Shown: positions 43,469 to 53,053 of the stretch, in pieces
Layout: each line of letters starts with the position of its first letter
Numbering within the stretch: position 1 is the stretch's first letter
Origin: Stappia stellulata
GTDB lineage: Bacteria; Pseudomonadota; Alphaproteobacteria; Rhizobiales; Stappiaceae
Direction of reading: 5' to 3'
Assembly (NCBI RefSeq): GCF_020176715.1
Contig: NZ_JAIVMF010000017.1
Location: 1 to 64,000, forward strand
DNA length: 64,000 nt
The notes under the pieces: model-generated
Database searches by the model: none
What the model saw: the letters and a program-made list of their open reading frames with translations, nothing else
Told to the model about the DNA's origin: nothing
Program-made: the position numbers and the translations under genes

Positions 43469-43485
43469 TACCGGGCGGCAAACTT

Positions 43486-43947
43486 CTAAAGAAACGCATA
43501 GCGCTGGAGCGTATCGGCGACGCACCCCGGCTTGTCGCCGCCCTCGACCTCGATCACCATGCGCACAGTGGTCTGAACGCCGTTCTCGCCGATCGGTTTG
43601 GCATCAAGCAATTCGCCGCTGGCACGGATATTTGCGCCCACCGGCACCGGCGCGGGAAACCGCACCCGGTCGAGGCCGTAATTCACCCCCCAATCGAGAT
43701 TGTCCGGCATGAACAGATCCGGCAGGAACAGGTTCGTCAGCGACAGGGACAAAAACCCATGGGCGATGGTCTTGCCGAACGGCCCCCTTGCTGCACGCTG
43801 CGGATCCACATGCAGCCACTGGAAATCCCCGGTGGCCTGCGCGAACAGGTTAATGCGATCCTGATCGATGGTCAGCCAGTCGCTGGGACCGAGCTTGCGG
43901 CCGATTGCGCCGATTGCCTCTTCGGCGGAACGGAAGCGGAAGGTCAT
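43486..43947 (-). CDS. MaoC-like (R)-specific enoyl-CoA hydratase
   Basis: The 153-residue hot-dog-fold protein has the hydratase-2 motif as INLFAQATGDFQWLHVDP near residues 33-50, with the catalytic aspartate and histidine in place, followed by AHGFLSLSLT near 62. It would hydrate or dehydrate a CoA thioester of the steroid breakdown route. It lies 15 bases after ipdF in the ipd operon. Confidence 0.87.
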   Translation of the reverse strand: MTFRFRSAEEAIGAIGRKLGPSDWLTIDQDRINLFAQATGDFQWLHVDPQRAARGPFGKTIAHGFLSLSLTNLFLPDLFMPDNLDWGVNYGLDRVRFPAPVPVGANIRASGELLDAKPIGENGVQTTVRMVIEVEGGDKPGCVADTLQRYAFL

Positions 43948-43962
43948 GCGAGCGCTCTCCCC

Positions 43963-44778
43963 TCAGGCGCGTTGACTGGACACGGAGACCACCTCGCCCA
44001 CCATGTAGGAGGCGTAGTCGCTGGCCAGGAACATGATGACATTGGCCACCTCCCAGACTTCGGCGGCCCGGCCAAAGGCTTCCCGCGCGGAAAGATCCTT
44101 CAGCACCTCTTCCGGTGCCGAGCGCTTCAGGAAGTCGTGCATGGCGATGGACGGGGAGACCGCGTTGACGCGAATGCCGTGATCCGCCGCCTCAAGGGCG
44201 CTGCACCGTGTCAGCGCCATCACCCCCGCCTTGGCGGCGGCATAATGCGCCTGCCCTTTTTGCGCACGCCAGCCGAGCACCGAGGCGTTGTTGACGATGG
44301 TGCCGCGACGGCGCGGCATCATCGCCCGCAGCGCCGCCCGCGTCATGCGGAAGGTGCCGTTCAACGTCACGTCGAGCACCCGGTGCCACTCCTCGTCGCT
44401 CATCTCGACGATTGGTTTGACACCGCCCAGCCCCGCGTTGTTGACCAGAACGTCGATGCCCTCCATCGCCGCCTCGGCCGCGCCGACCAGGGCCTGCACC
44501 TGATCCTCATTGGTGACATCGGCAAGATGCCCGGTCACCGGGGTCTCGGGCGCGATCTCCTTCAGCGCGGCAACGGCTTCATCGAGTCGACGCGGGTGAA
44601 TGTCCGAGACCATCAACGCCCGCGCCCCTTCCTCCATCGCGCGGCGGGCGGTGGCAAAACCGATGCCCTGTCCGGCGGCGGCGGTGATCAGCACCGACCG
44701 CCCCTTGAGCAGCCCATGGCCGGGCACATAAGGCGGGCACTGAGAGGAGGGGCTCGCGGAGAATGTGTCAGCGTCCAT
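43963..44778 (-). CDS. ipdF: Short-chain dehydrogenase of steroid ring degradation
   Basis: The 271-residue SDR has an N-terminal extension and the distinctive glycine motif TAAAGQGIGFATARR near residue 33, NNAG near 108, the catalytic serine in NNASVLGWRAQ near 165 and YAAAKAG near 180. The ALTRCSALEAADHG and FGRAAEVWEVA blocks match IpdF (Rv3559c type), which oxidises a hydroxyl group on the HIP-derived CoA ester. Its start overlaps the end of echA20. Confidence 0.86.
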   Translation of the reverse strand: MDADTFSASPSSQCPPYVPGHGLLKGRSVLITAAAGQGIGFATARRAMEEGARALMVSDIHPRRLDEAVAALKEIAPETPVTGHLADVTNEDQVQALVGAAEAAMEGIDVLVNNAGLGGVKPIVEMSDEEWHRVLDVTLNGTFRMTRAALRAMMPRRRGTIVNNASVLGWRAQKGQAHYAAAKAGVMALTRCSALEAADHGIRVNAVSPSIAMHDFLKRSAPEEVLKDLSAREAFGRAAEVWEVANVIMFLASDYASYMVGEVVSVSSQRA

Positions 44779-45556
44779 TTCGGCTCATCCTTGCCTTGTT
44801 CGAGAAATCGGCCGTGCGGCCATCGGCGACAAATGCATCGCGGGCCGCCTGGGAATCCGCCATCAGATAGGCCTGCGCGGTGAAGCCCTGCTCCCAGCGG
44901 TACTGTGCCTCAAGATCCGCCGCCTCCACCCCGTTGAGCGCCTCCTTGGCCAGCGAGATCATCGCCGGGCTCTTTGCTGCGATTTTCGCCGCGAGCACCC
45001 GCGCCGCATCGGCGAGCTCCGCCCGGGGCAGCACCGCTTCGATGCCGCCGAAGCGAAAGGCCTCCGTCGCGCTCACCGGATCGCCGGTGAAATACATCTG
45101 CCGCACTTTTTGCAGCGGAAACAGGCGCTGAAGATGCGCACCGCCGCCCAGCGCGCCGCGATCCACCTCCGGCACGCCGAAACTGGCGCAATCTGAGGCC
45201 AGCACGATGTCCGCGCCACCGCAGATGCCGATCCCGCCGCCGAGCACGAAACCATGGGCTGCGGCGATCACCGGCACCCGGCCCCGGTGAATGGCGCGGA
45301 AGGTGTCGTAGTTGCCCCGGTTGACCTCGATGATCCGTTCCGGATGCCGCTGCAATTCCTTGATGTCGACCCCGGCGCAGAACCCGCGCCCCTCGGCGCG
45401 GATGATCAGCACCCGCACTTGCCGGTCCGCGTTCATGTCATCCACCGCCCGCGCCAGCGCGGCCCAGCCGGCGCTGTCGAAGGCGTTGACCGGTGGCCGG
45501 TTCAGGATGATTTCGCCGATATGATCGCTGACCTCAGCGGAAAATGGCGCACTCAT
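44768..45556 (-). CDS. echA20: EchA20-like crotonase, steroid ring-D hydrolase
   Basis: The ATG at 45556, with GGGAG seven bases upstream, gives 262 residues; an ATG two codons earlier is an alternative. IIRAEGRGFCAGVDIKELQR near residue 55 forms the oxyanion-hole region, and LGGGIGICGGADIVLAS near 102 the second. The sequence PPVNAFDSAGW and the VNRGNYDTFRAI block follow EchA20, which opens ring D of the steroid remnant. It overlaps the ipdC stop by four bases. Confidence 0.87.
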   Translation of the reverse strand: MSAPFSAEVSDHIGEIILNRPPVNAFDSAGWAALARAVDDMNADRQVRVLIIRAEGRGFCAGVDIKELQRHPERIIEVNRGNYDTFRAIHRGRVPVIAAAHGFVLGGGIGICGGADIVLASDCASFGVPEVDRGALGGGAHLQRLFPLQKVRQMYFTGDPVSATEAFRFGGIEAVLPRAELADAARVLAAKIAAKSPAMISLAKEALNGVEAADLEAQYRWEQGFTAQAYLMADSQAARDAFVADGRTADFSNKARMSRNGR

Positions 45557-46659
45557 GCCCATGCTCCCTGTGTTGCCGTTTCGCAGTCGCGGCCCGGCAA
45601 CTGCCGCAGAGCGGAAAGACGCTCTTCGGCCTCCCGAACGATGCGGGTGATCAGCGCGTCGCAGCTCTCCAACTCGCCGATCAACGCCGCCACCTGACCG
45701 GAGGGCAAAAGCCCGCCCCGCGTATCGCCACTCACCAGCCCCTGTTCCACCAGGCGGGGCAGGTTCGGAGCCATCACCGTGGCGGCAAACCCGGCGTCAC
45801 CCGCCTTCAGCGCGCGCAGGGCCAGCCGCAGCATGCTGGCGTAGCTCATCCCTTGCGCCCGCCCCCAGGACAGGCCGTGCCGCAGGCTGGCAAGGAACCG
45901 CGCCGGGCGGCTCATCCCTTCCATGCGGCGCAGCTCCTCATTGTCGATGAACCGCTGTGGCAGGCCATCAACCGCCTTCGACACCCGGATCGCCGCCGGA
46001 TCGGCGGTCTTGAGGTAGCGGGCGAGCGTTTCCGGATGCACCGGGCTTTCGGAAGTCAAAAGGAAGCGGGTGCCCATGGCGATGCCATCCGCGCCCCAGG
46101 CAAGCGCCGCGGCCAGCCCGCGCCCGTCGTAAAACCCGCCGGCGGCCACCACCGGCACATCGACCGCGTCGAGCACTTGCGGCAAGAGCAGGGAGGTCGG
46201 CACAGATCCGGTGTGCCCGCCCCCTTCGCCGCCCTGGACGGTGATGATGCTGGCGCCAAGCGCCACCGCCCGCACGGCATGTTTCACCGCCCCGACCGTC
46301 GGCATGCACTCGATCCCGGCATCGCGGAACCGGGCGATGGTCGCCGCATCCGGGCCACGGCCATAACTCACCGCCCGGACCCGGTGCAAAAGGATCGCCT
46401 CGATCACCTCTTCCGCGTTGGGCTGGAACATGTGGAAGTTAATGCCGAACGGGCCATCCGTCGCCGCCTTGACCGCCGCGATGGCCGCATCGATGCCCCC
46501 CGGCGGGATCGAGGCTGCGGCAAGAAAGCCGAACCCGCCGGCATTGGTCGTTGCCGCAACAAGCTTCGGATCGGCCACCCAGCCCATCGCCGTCTGCACC
46601 ACCGGATAACGACATCCGAGCGCCCGTGTCAGGGGCGTTTCAAACCCGTTGCCTGTCAT
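45553..46659 (-). CDS. ipdC: IpdC-like flavin oxidoreductase (nitronate monooxygenase family)
   Basis: The ATG at 46659 gives 368 residues and fits the family N-terminus; a GTG ten codons earlier is possible. The TIM-barrel FMN fold shows VVQTAMGWVADPKLVAA near residue 17, VQGGEGGGHTG near 170, AAGGFYDGRGLAAALAWGA near 203 and MGTRFLLTSESPV near 228. The whole pattern agrees with IpdC, required for steroid ring-C/D catabolism, and the neighbours ipdA, ipdB, ipdF and echA20 confirm it. Confidence 0.88.
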   Translation of the reverse strand: MTGNGFETPLTRALGCRYPVVQTAMGWVADPKLVAATTNAGGFGFLAAASIPPGGIDAAIAAVKAATDGPFGINFHMFQPNAEEVIEAILLHRVRAVSYGRGPDAATIARFRDAGIECMPTVGAVKHAVRAVALGASIITVQGGEGGGHTGSVPTSLLLPQVLDAVDVPVVAAGGFYDGRGLAAALAWGADGIAMGTRFLLTSESPVHPETLARYLKTADPAAIRVSKAVDGLPQRFIDNEELRRMEGMSRPARFLASLRHGLSWGRAQGMSYASMLRLALRALKAGDAGFAATVMAPNLPRLVEQGLVSGDTRGGLLPSGQVAALIGELESCDALITRIVREAEERLSALRQLPGRDCETATQGAWA

Positions 46660-46724
46660 CTCCACCGCCTCATACCCTTGTTCCCCCACGCGTTCTCACT
46701 GCCGAGCCCTATCGGACCGCAAGG

Positions 46725-47483
46725 CTAGTTGAAGACCCGGCCGCCATTGACCACCAGCGTCTGACCGGTGATGCAGCGGGCCTTGTCGCTGGCCAGGAAC
46801 ACGGCGGCATTGGCGATGTCCTCCGGCTCACAGAGTTCGCCGAGCGGGATCGCACTGCGTGCCCGCTCATAAGCATCCTTCGGAATGCGCTGCATCGCCC
46901 GGGTGTTGGTCGGGCCTGGACAGATCGCATTGACGGTCACCTTGTGCGGGCCGAGCTCCCGGGCGAGCGCACGGGTGAAGCCGAGAACGCCGGACTTGGC
47001 CGCCGCGTAATCGACCGTGCCGATGTCGCCATTGAGGGCCGAGTCGGAAGAGATCGACACGATCCGCCCCTCTCTGCGTGCCCGCATCCCCGGCACCACC
47101 TGACGCGAGCAATGCAAGGTCGCGCCGAGCGAGATGTCGATCACGAAATCCAGCGTGTCGCCTTCCGCCAGATAGAATTCGGAGTATTTCTCCCGCGCCG
47201 TCTGACCGAGATTGTTGATCAGCGTATGCACCGGCCCGAACTCCCCCTCGATCCGGGCGAAGCTGGCGGTGACATGCGCCCGGTCGAGCAGGTCGCCCTC
47301 AAGCGCCAGAACGCGCCCGCCCTTTGCCCGGGCCTCCCCCGCCGTGGCCGCCAGCGCCTCGCCATCCCGGTCGAGGATCGCCAGATCGGCCCCCTCCGCC
47401 GCGAAGCCAAGAACGATCGACCGGCCGATGCCATGTGCGGCACCGGTCACTGCAACCACCTTGCCCGTGAAATCCCCTGTCAT
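46725..47483 (-). CDS. Short-chain dehydrogenase/reductase
   Basis: From the ATG at 47483 the protein has 252 residues: NAD(P)-binding VTGAAHGIGRSI near residue 12, NNLG near 86, catalytic serine in ISSDSALNGD near 140 and YAAAKSG near 153. It ends with the typical SDR strand TLVVNGGRVFN. It sits between the fused acyl-CoA dehydrogenase and ipdC in the same orientation, so a beta-hydroxyacyl-CoA dehydrogenase role in the steroid pathway is likely. The exact substrate cannot be told. Confidence 0.85.
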   Translation of the reverse strand: MTGDFTGKVVAVTGAAHGIGRSIVLGFAAEGADLAILDRDGEALAATAGEARAKGGRVLALEGDLLDRAHVTASFARIEGEFGPVHTLINNLGQTAREKYSEFYLAEGDTLDFVIDISLGATLHCSRQVVPGMRARREGRIVSISSDSALNGDIGTVDYAAAKSGVLGFTRALARELGPHKVTVNAICPGPTNTRAMQRIPKDAYERARSAIPLGELCEPEDIANAAVFLASDKARCITGQTLVVNGGRVFN

Positions 47484-47580
47484 GCCTCTCCCTTTCTCCT
47501 CAATTGCTGACCGCGGCGACGCCAGCGAGCTGGAGCCCAAGGCCCAAACCCTCGCCCTCGCACCGCAAAAAGAAAAACCG

Positions 47581-49935
47581 CTAACGCACGCCGCTCTGGG
47601 TTTGGCCGCGCGGTTCGCGCGGCATGCCAAGCCCTTGTTCTGAAATGATGTTCAGTTGAATTTCGTTGGTACCGCCGTAGATCGTCTCGGCTCTGGCAAA
47701 CAGATACAACTGCTGCAAGCGGGCAATCCCCGGCTCGGATGCATGAACGGCAGCCTCCGGCCCCAGCGCGTCCATGGCCAGTTCCCCCAGCGAGCGATGC
47801 CAGTTCGACCATTCGTATTTGTAGCCAAGCGCCTCGGGTCCCGGCTCGCCGCGCTCGACCGCGCCCAGCACCCGCATGGCCCCATGGCGCATCGCCCGCA
47901 AGCCGGTCCAGGCCCGGCCCAGCGCTTCGGCATGATCCATCGGGTCGCGCGCCTGGCGCGCCAATGAAACCACCGCCTCCAGTTCCCGCGCAAACCCCAT
48001 CTGCTGACCAAGGGTCGAAATGCCACGCTCGAACCCGAGGAGCGCCATGGCTATCGCCCAACCCTCCCCCGGTGCCCCGACCGCGTCTTCCGCCCTTGCC
48101 ACCGCTCCGTCAAAGAAGACCTCGTTGAACTCGCAGGCGCCGTTGATCTGTCGGATCGGGCGGATGTCGATGCCCGGTTGGTCGAGCGGCATCAACAGGA
48201 AGATCAGCCCATCGCGGCCGGTCGCGCCCTCCTCCGCCCGGGCCAGCACGAAGATCCAGTCGGAGAGATGCGCCAGCGACGTCCAGGTCTTTTGCCCGTA
48301 GATGATCCAGTCGCCGCTCGCCGGATCGCGGCGCGCCCGGGTGCGCAGGGCCGCCAGATCCGACCCCGCCCCTGGCTCGGAATACCCTTGCGCCCAGAAG
48401 GTGGTGCCTTGCAGGATCCCAGGCAGGAATCGCGCCCTTTGATCTTCCGTCCCGAAAGCGGCGAGCGTCGGCGCCAACAGCCCTTCGCCGATGTGGCCCA
48501 TCCGCCCCGGCCCGCCGGCCCGGGCGTATTCCTCGTTGAAGATCACCTGATCGCCGACCGACATGCCGCGCCCGCCGAGCGCCTCGGGCAGGCCCAGCCC
48601 GACCCAACCGCCTGCGGCCAGACGCTGCTCCCAGGCCTTGCGAAGCGCCGGAAGGGCATCGCCATCGCCGGCGCCGCCGCGCCCGCGCAGCGGCTCGAAC
48701 TCTCCGGTAAGGTTCTCCGCCATCCACCCGGCCACGGCTCGGCGCAACGCAGTCTCCGCCTCACTCGCAGCCCCACTGACCGGGAGCGCGGAAAGCCGCC
48801 CGTCGAGCAGATCGAGACCAATCTGCCGGAAGGCCGCGACAGGGCCAGCGGACAGCGCCCGCATGGCGGTGGCGCGCTTGAAGAACAGATGCGGCGCGTA
48901 TTCAAAGGTCATGCCGACACCGCCATGAAGCTGAATCGCCTCGGCGCTGACGGCGAAAAGCTCCTCGCAGGCCAGCGCCTTTGCTGCTCGGGCCTCAGCC
49001 CCGGCAAGCACCGCGCCGTCTGAAGCATTTGCAGACCGGTCGAAGTCCGCTGCCGCCCCGTCGATCAGCGCATCGAGACGGTTCAGCCGCACGTAGAGAT
49101 CCGCCATCCGGTGCTTGATCGCTTGATAGGACGCAATGGTGCGGCCGAACTGACGGCGTTCGGCGATATACTCAAGGGTCAGCGTGAAGGCGCCCCGCGC
49201 CGCACCGGCCATCTCTGCGGCGAGTACCAATCGCGCCCGGTCCAGAGAAGTGTCGCAGCGCCCGGCAAAAGCCGTGCCTCGGTCGAGCACCGCACTTGCG
49301 GGAATGAGCAGATCCGTCAGTTCCAGAACGCCCGTCGGCTGGGTCACATCCATGGGCGCGCAAGGCCGCCGGTGCCCCGACAACGCCTCACCTTCCAGCG
49401 CGATCAGCAGCCGTTGCCCGGCACACAGCGCCGGCACCAGTACCAGATCCGCGCCCATCAGATCGGGGATCGGACCGCTTTGCCCTTCCAGAACATAGCC
49501 GTCCCCCGCCTGTTCGACCCGGAACGCAGGCGTATCCCAGCAGTCGCCGGCGGCATCAGCGCCGTGGGCAAGCACGGCCTGCGCCGTTCCGCCCGCAATC
49601 CGTGACAGCCATCCATCACGGCATCTGCCCGGCGTTGCCGCCGCCAGCACTTGGCCGGCCAGTGCCACGGTGGAGACAAAGGGAACAGGCGCCAGCACCT
49701 TTCCCAATTCACGCCCGACCGCGACCAGCGCCCGCATGTCCGCGCCCAGACCGCCGCACGCCTCCGGCAGCCCGATGGCGGTGACCTGCAACTCCTCGGC
49801 GATCCCCCGCCACAACTCGCAAGCCTCCCCGCCCTCCGATACCCGGAAGGCCGGTTCCAACCCGCCGGCACGTTCCAGAAAACGCGCCAGCGCATCGCGG
49901 ATCATCATGTGTTCATCGGTCGGTAGCACGTCCAT
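47581..49935 (-). CDS. Double-length acyl-CoA dehydrogenase fusion
   Basis: The ATG at 49935 gives 784 residues containing two complete acyl-CoA dehydrogenase units, about 1-375 and 390-784. The first has RRQFGRTIASYQAIKHRMAD and IQLHGGVGMTFEYAPH; the second has WAQGYSEPGAGSDLAALRTR, GQKTWTSLA and AETIYGGTNEIQLNI. Usual family members are ~380 residues. Steroid-degrading acyl-CoA dehydrogenases are often alpha2beta2 heterotetramers, and this gene may be a natural fusion of such a pair. It follows the binding-protein gene after 217 bases that include a terminator. Confidence 0.9.
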   Translation of the reverse strand: MDVLPTDEHMMIRDALARFLERAGGLEPAFRVSEGGEACELWRGIAEELQVTAIGLPEACGGLGADMRALVAVGRELGKVLAPVPFVSTVALAGQVLAAATPGRCRDGWLSRIAGGTAQAVLAHGADAAGDCWDTPAFRVEQAGDGYVLEGQSGPIPDLMGADLVLVPALCAGQRLLIALEGEALSGHRRPCAPMDVTQPTGVLELTDLLIPASAVLDRGTAFAGRCDTSLDRARLVLAAEMAGAARGAFTLTLEYIAERRQFGRTIASYQAIKHRMADLYVRLNRLDALIDGAAADFDRSANASDGAVLAGAEARAAKALACEELFAVSAEAIQLHGGVGMTFEYAPHLFFKRATAMRALSAGPVAAFRQIGLDLLDGRLSALPVSGAASEAETALRRAVAGWMAENLTGEFEPLRGRGGAGDGDALPALRKAWEQRLAAGGWVGLGLPEALGGRGMSVGDQVIFNEEYARAGGPGRMGHIGEGLLAPTLAAFGTEDQRARFLPGILQGTTFWAQGYSEPGAGSDLAALRTRARRDPASGDWIIYGQKTWTSLAHLSDWIFVLARAEEGATGRDGLIFLLMPLDQPGIDIRPIRQINGACEFNEVFFDGAVARAEDAVGAPGEGWAIAMALLGFERGISTLGQQMGFARELEAVVSLARQARDPMDHAEALGRAWTGLRAMRHGAMRVLGAVERGEPGPEALGYKYEWSNWHRSLGELAMDALGPEAAVHASEPGIARLQQLYLFARAETIYGGTNEIQLNIISEQGLGMPREPRGQTQSGVR

Positions 49936-50101
49936 CGGGTATCCCGGATTTGTCCTGTTCCACCTTCCATCAGCCACGCCGAACGCGGTGCCGCATCGTC
50001 CAAATGCAGGATGGAGGCTCGATACCCGGCGCGCAATCCACCGGCGCGACAATCCTTGCGCGCAGCGCGTTGCACGCACCCGGCTTCCCGATAGACGCAA
50101 G

Positions 50102-50124
50102 AAGGGCCGCCCGGAAGCGGCCCC
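50102..50124 (-). terminator. Probable terminator after the binding-protein gene
   Basis: GGGCCGC (50104-50110) pairs with GCGGCCC (50117-50123) around a six-base loop. Read on the minus strand the stem is followed by TTCTT. It lies 30 bases beyond the stop of the gene at 50153 and would separate it from the fused dehydrogenase gene. Confidence 0.55.
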
Positions 50125-50152
50125 TGGTTTCGATTTCACAAGGGTGAGGGCG

Positions 50153-51346
50153 TCAATCGCACCTGGCCCGTTCGGTCAGCCCATCCTCGCGCGGCGCATA
50201 AGCGTTCCTGACCACCGCCAGCGTTTTCGACGAGGGCAGGAAATGGGTTTCGCTACTGGCCTCGAAGGTTCCCAGCATATTGTCCATCGCTGCCGCATTG
50301 GCCTCGATCCAGGCGGCGACCTTGTCGCCGTCGGTCGAGCCCGCCCCTTCGATCGCCGCCTTCAGGATGAACGGCTCGATGTAGTACGGAATGATGGAGG
50401 AACTGCCGCCAAGCCGCTCAAGATCGCTCACCGTCTCTTTCGCGCGCTTGTCGAACCTTGCGTAGGCGGAAACCCCGACGGGATCCCCCTCGCAATAAGT
50501 CATACCAACGAATTGCACGCTACGGACCTCATCGAAGGCCTCCTGCCCAAGGATCTTGGCGTTGCCGACGGAAAAATTGGTCATTGTCAGACTGCCGAAC
50601 ACCGGCACGCTCCAACCGATTTCATCTCTGTTTTGCAGGAACTTGCGGGCATCATCGCCAAGCGAGTTGATGATCAGCACGGCCTCCGCGCCGCTCGAGC
50701 GCAGGGAGAAGAGTTGCGGGGTCATGTCCTCCGTGCGGAAGGCAAACTCCTGCACCTCGACCGGCTCCAACTCGCGCGATTGCAGGTAACGGACCATCTC
50801 CGCGACCGCATCCTTCGACATGCCGCCATTGTCGGAGATGATCGCCAGCTTGGTCAGCCCCAGGACATCGAGCGCGTAATCGATGTTGGGAATCATCTGC
50901 GCGAGACCGGTCGGCGAGTTCGAAAAATGATAGGGCGCGGCCTGGGGCGTCAGCGTCGCCGAGGATGCGGCGGTGATCTGCGGCAGGTTCGCCGCCGTCG
51001 TCACCGCGGTGACGGGGATCACTTCCTGGCTCGTTACCGGACCGACCATCGCCTCAATCTGCTCGTTCTCGATCAAGCGCCGGGCCTCGCCCAGCGCATG
51101 GGTCGGATCCGTCAGCGTGTCGGCCAGAATGAACTCCACCGGCCGACCGGCAATCCCCCCTTGCGCGTTGATATCCTCCACCGCCATGCGCCAGCCGATT
51201 TCCGCCACCTTGCCGATGGAGGCGCCGTTGCCGGTCAGCGATACCATCCCACCGAGCTTCAGCGGCTCCGCAGCGGTGCCTTGCGTCGACACGAGGGCCA
51301 CCGCCATCGCGGCCCATAGCCCGAGCCGTCCTACATTGCCAATCAT
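50153..51346 (-). CDS. ABC transporter substrate-binding protein, LivJ/LivK-like
   Basis: The 397-residue protein has a signal peptide ending near GTAA-E and the mature start PLKLGGMVSLTGNGASIGK of the HAAT-type periplasmic receptors. It follows the fadD3-like gene (72-base gap). The matching ATPases (LivF/LivG-like) are at the far end of the cluster at 62.5-64 kb. The ligand is probably an organic acid, perhaps a steroid-derived acid such as HIP, taken up for activation by the adjacent CoA ligase; this rests on gene position only. Confidence 0.87.
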   Translation of the reverse strand: MIGNVGRLGLWAAMAVALVSTQGTAAEPLKLGGMVSLTGNGASIGKVAEIGWRMAVEDINAQGGIAGRPVEFILADTLTDPTHALGEARRLIENEQIEAMVGPVTSQEVIPVTAVTTAANLPQITAASSATLTPQAAPYHFSNSPTGLAQMIPNIDYALDVLGLTKLAIISDNGGMSKDAVAEMVRYLQSRELEPVEVQEFAFRTEDMTPQLFSLRSSGAEAVLIINSLGDDARKFLQNRDEIGWSVPVFGSLTMTNFSVGNAKILGQEAFDEVRSVQFVGMTYCEGDPVGVSAYARFDKRAKETVSDLERLGGSSSIIPYYIEPFILKAAIEGAGSTDGDKVAAWIEANAAAMDNMLGTFEASSETHFLPSSKTLAVVRNAYAPREDGLTERARCD

Positions 51347-51418
51347 GGTGTATTCCTCCTTCAGATCTTTGTTTTATGGTGCCGGGTTCGGCTCTGACGC
51401 TTCGCCGCGCGCTGCCCC

Positions 51419-53017
51419 CTAGACAGCGACGCTGACGCGGGCCGCCAACTCCTCCCGCAGACGCTGCTTTTGCACCTTGCCTTGCGCGCTCATGGGCAAG
51501 GAGGTTCGGATCTCGACCGCGCGCGGGCATTTGAAATTCGCCATGTTCGCCCGCGCCCAAGCGATGATTTCATCCTCGCTCGCGGTCTTGCCGGGACGCA
51601 GGATGACGAAGGCCCGGCCCACTTCGCCGAGCCGCTCGTCGGGAACGCCGATCACCGCCACGACGCCGATCGCCGAATGACCGCTGAGAATGCGCTCGAT
51701 TTCCGCCGGGTAGCAGTTGAATCCGCCGGTGATGTACATGTCCTTCAGCCGGTCTTCGATCCGCAGATTGCCGGTTTCGTCAAGGATGCCAATGTCACCG
51801 GTATGCAACCAGCCGTCCGCATCGATCGTCTCACGGGTCGCGACCGGATCCTCAAAGTATCCCTTCATCACCGTGTAGCCGCGTATCACCACCTCGCCTG
51901 GCTCGCCGTCCGCCAGGAGCGCGCCGTCCGAACCCATGATGCGTACTTCGGTGTCGGGCATAGCCCTGCCCGCGGTTCTGGCTATCACCGCATCCGGATC
52001 GGAAAAGTCGCACATGGTGCCGAAACCGCCGCACTCGGTCAGACCGTAACCGCTGACCACCCCCTCGAAGCCCAGATCCTCGCGCATACGCCGGACGAGC
52101 ACCTCCGGCACCACCGCCCCGCCGGTTACCCCAAGGCGCAGACTGCGCGTGTCGAACTCCGCCCGCTGGGGATGCTGCAACATGCCGTGAAAGATCGCCG
52201 GTGGACCGGGAATGACGGTAATGCGGCTGTCCTGCACCCGCTGCAGGATCTCCTGCGCATCATAGGTCAGATGCGGAACCAGCACCGCACCGCGCATCAT
52301 CGATACGATGGCGCCGCAGCGATAGCCGAAGGCATGGAAGAACGGCGGGATGACCAGCACCCGGTCATGCTCGCGCACCCCGACCCGTGTCGCCCAGCCA
52401 TCAATGCCGCGCAGACACTGGCGATGGGCGTACATCACCCCCTTGGGATAGCCCGTGGTTCCGGATGTGAACAGCATGTCGCACAGATCGTCCGCACCGA
52501 CCTCAGCCTCTCGCAAGGCCTGATCCGCGTCAGCAATGCCGTCGCCGGCGGCCAGAAACTCCGCCCAGTCACGATCGCCGCCGCGCGGCCCCTCGAACAC
52601 AACGACCTCCCGCAACCGCGCGCGGGTATCCGGCTTCAGCTGATCGGGATAATACTGATCGAGAAAGTCCCCGACCGAGAACAACAGCGACGTGCCGCTG
52701 CGCTTCACAAGATCGGCGATTTCCCCGCCCTTGAAGCGCGTGCTAGCCGGCACGAGCACGGCACCGGCGCTGACGAGGCCGAGGGCGGTCACGAACCAGC
52801 GCCAGCCGTTTGGCGCCCAGATCATCACCCGGTCGCCCTTTTCGACGCCCGCGGCCATCATCGCCTTGGCCATCCGCCGGCGCATGGCATCGAGCTCGAG
52901 GAAGGAAAGTGCGACCCCGGCATCCTCGACCGCCCGCCGGTCTCCGTAGACCTCCGCGGCACGGGCGCATAGCGCCGGGATCGTGGTGAACCTCCATTGG
53001 TCGTCTTCTGCTATCAT
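51419..53017 (-). CDS. fadD3: HIP-CoA ligase-like acyl-CoA synthetase
   Basis: The ATG at 53017 gives 532 residues. The AMP-binding P-loop reads MLFTSGTTGYPKGVMYAHRQ near residue 172, followed by FFHAFGYRCG, GYGLTECGGFGTMC near 333, GWLHTGDIG near 412, and the C-terminal RLKDMYITGGFNCYPAEIE and GKVQKQRL with the adenylation lysine. The order and the YITGGFN form match FadD3, which activates the hydrindane propionate HIP. A 9-bp perfect hairpin lies 16 bases before the start codon. A longer frame to 53287 has no family similarity. Confidence 0.88.
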   Translation of the reverse strand: MIAEDDQWRFTTIPALCARAAEVYGDRRAVEDAGVALSFLELDAMRRRMAKAMMAAGVEKGDRVMIWAPNGWRWFVTALGLVSAGAVLVPASTRFKGGEIADLVKRSGTSLLFSVGDFLDQYYPDQLKPDTRARLREVVVFEGPRGGDRDWAEFLAAGDGIADADQALREAEVGADDLCDMLFTSGTTGYPKGVMYAHRQCLRGIDGWATRVGVREHDRVLVIPPFFHAFGYRCGAIVSMMRGAVLVPHLTYDAQEILQRVQDSRITVIPGPPAIFHGMLQHPQRAEFDTRSLRLGVTGGAVVPEVLVRRMREDLGFEGVVSGYGLTECGGFGTMCDFSDPDAVIARTAGRAMPDTEVRIMGSDGALLADGEPGEVVIRGYTVMKGYFEDPVATRETIDADGWLHTGDIGILDETGNLRIEDRLKDMYITGGFNCYPAEIERILSGHSAIGVVAVIGVPDERLGEVGRAFVILRPGKTASEDEIIAWARANMANFKCPRAVEIRTSLPMSAQGKVQKQRLREELAARVSVAV

Positions 53018-53032
53018 CTGGTCACCCGTCCA

Positions 53033-53053
53033 GGCGGCGCGAGGCGCGCCGCC
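53033..53053 (-). other. Strong hairpin in the fadD3 leader
   Basis: GGCGGCGCG (53033-53041) and CGCGCCGCC (53045-53053) form a perfect 9-bp stem with a three-base loop, ending 16 bases before the fadD3 ATG. No U-run follows, so it is not a normal terminator. It could limit ribosome access or set expression between the upstream flavoenzyme gene and fadD3. Confidence 0.5.
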
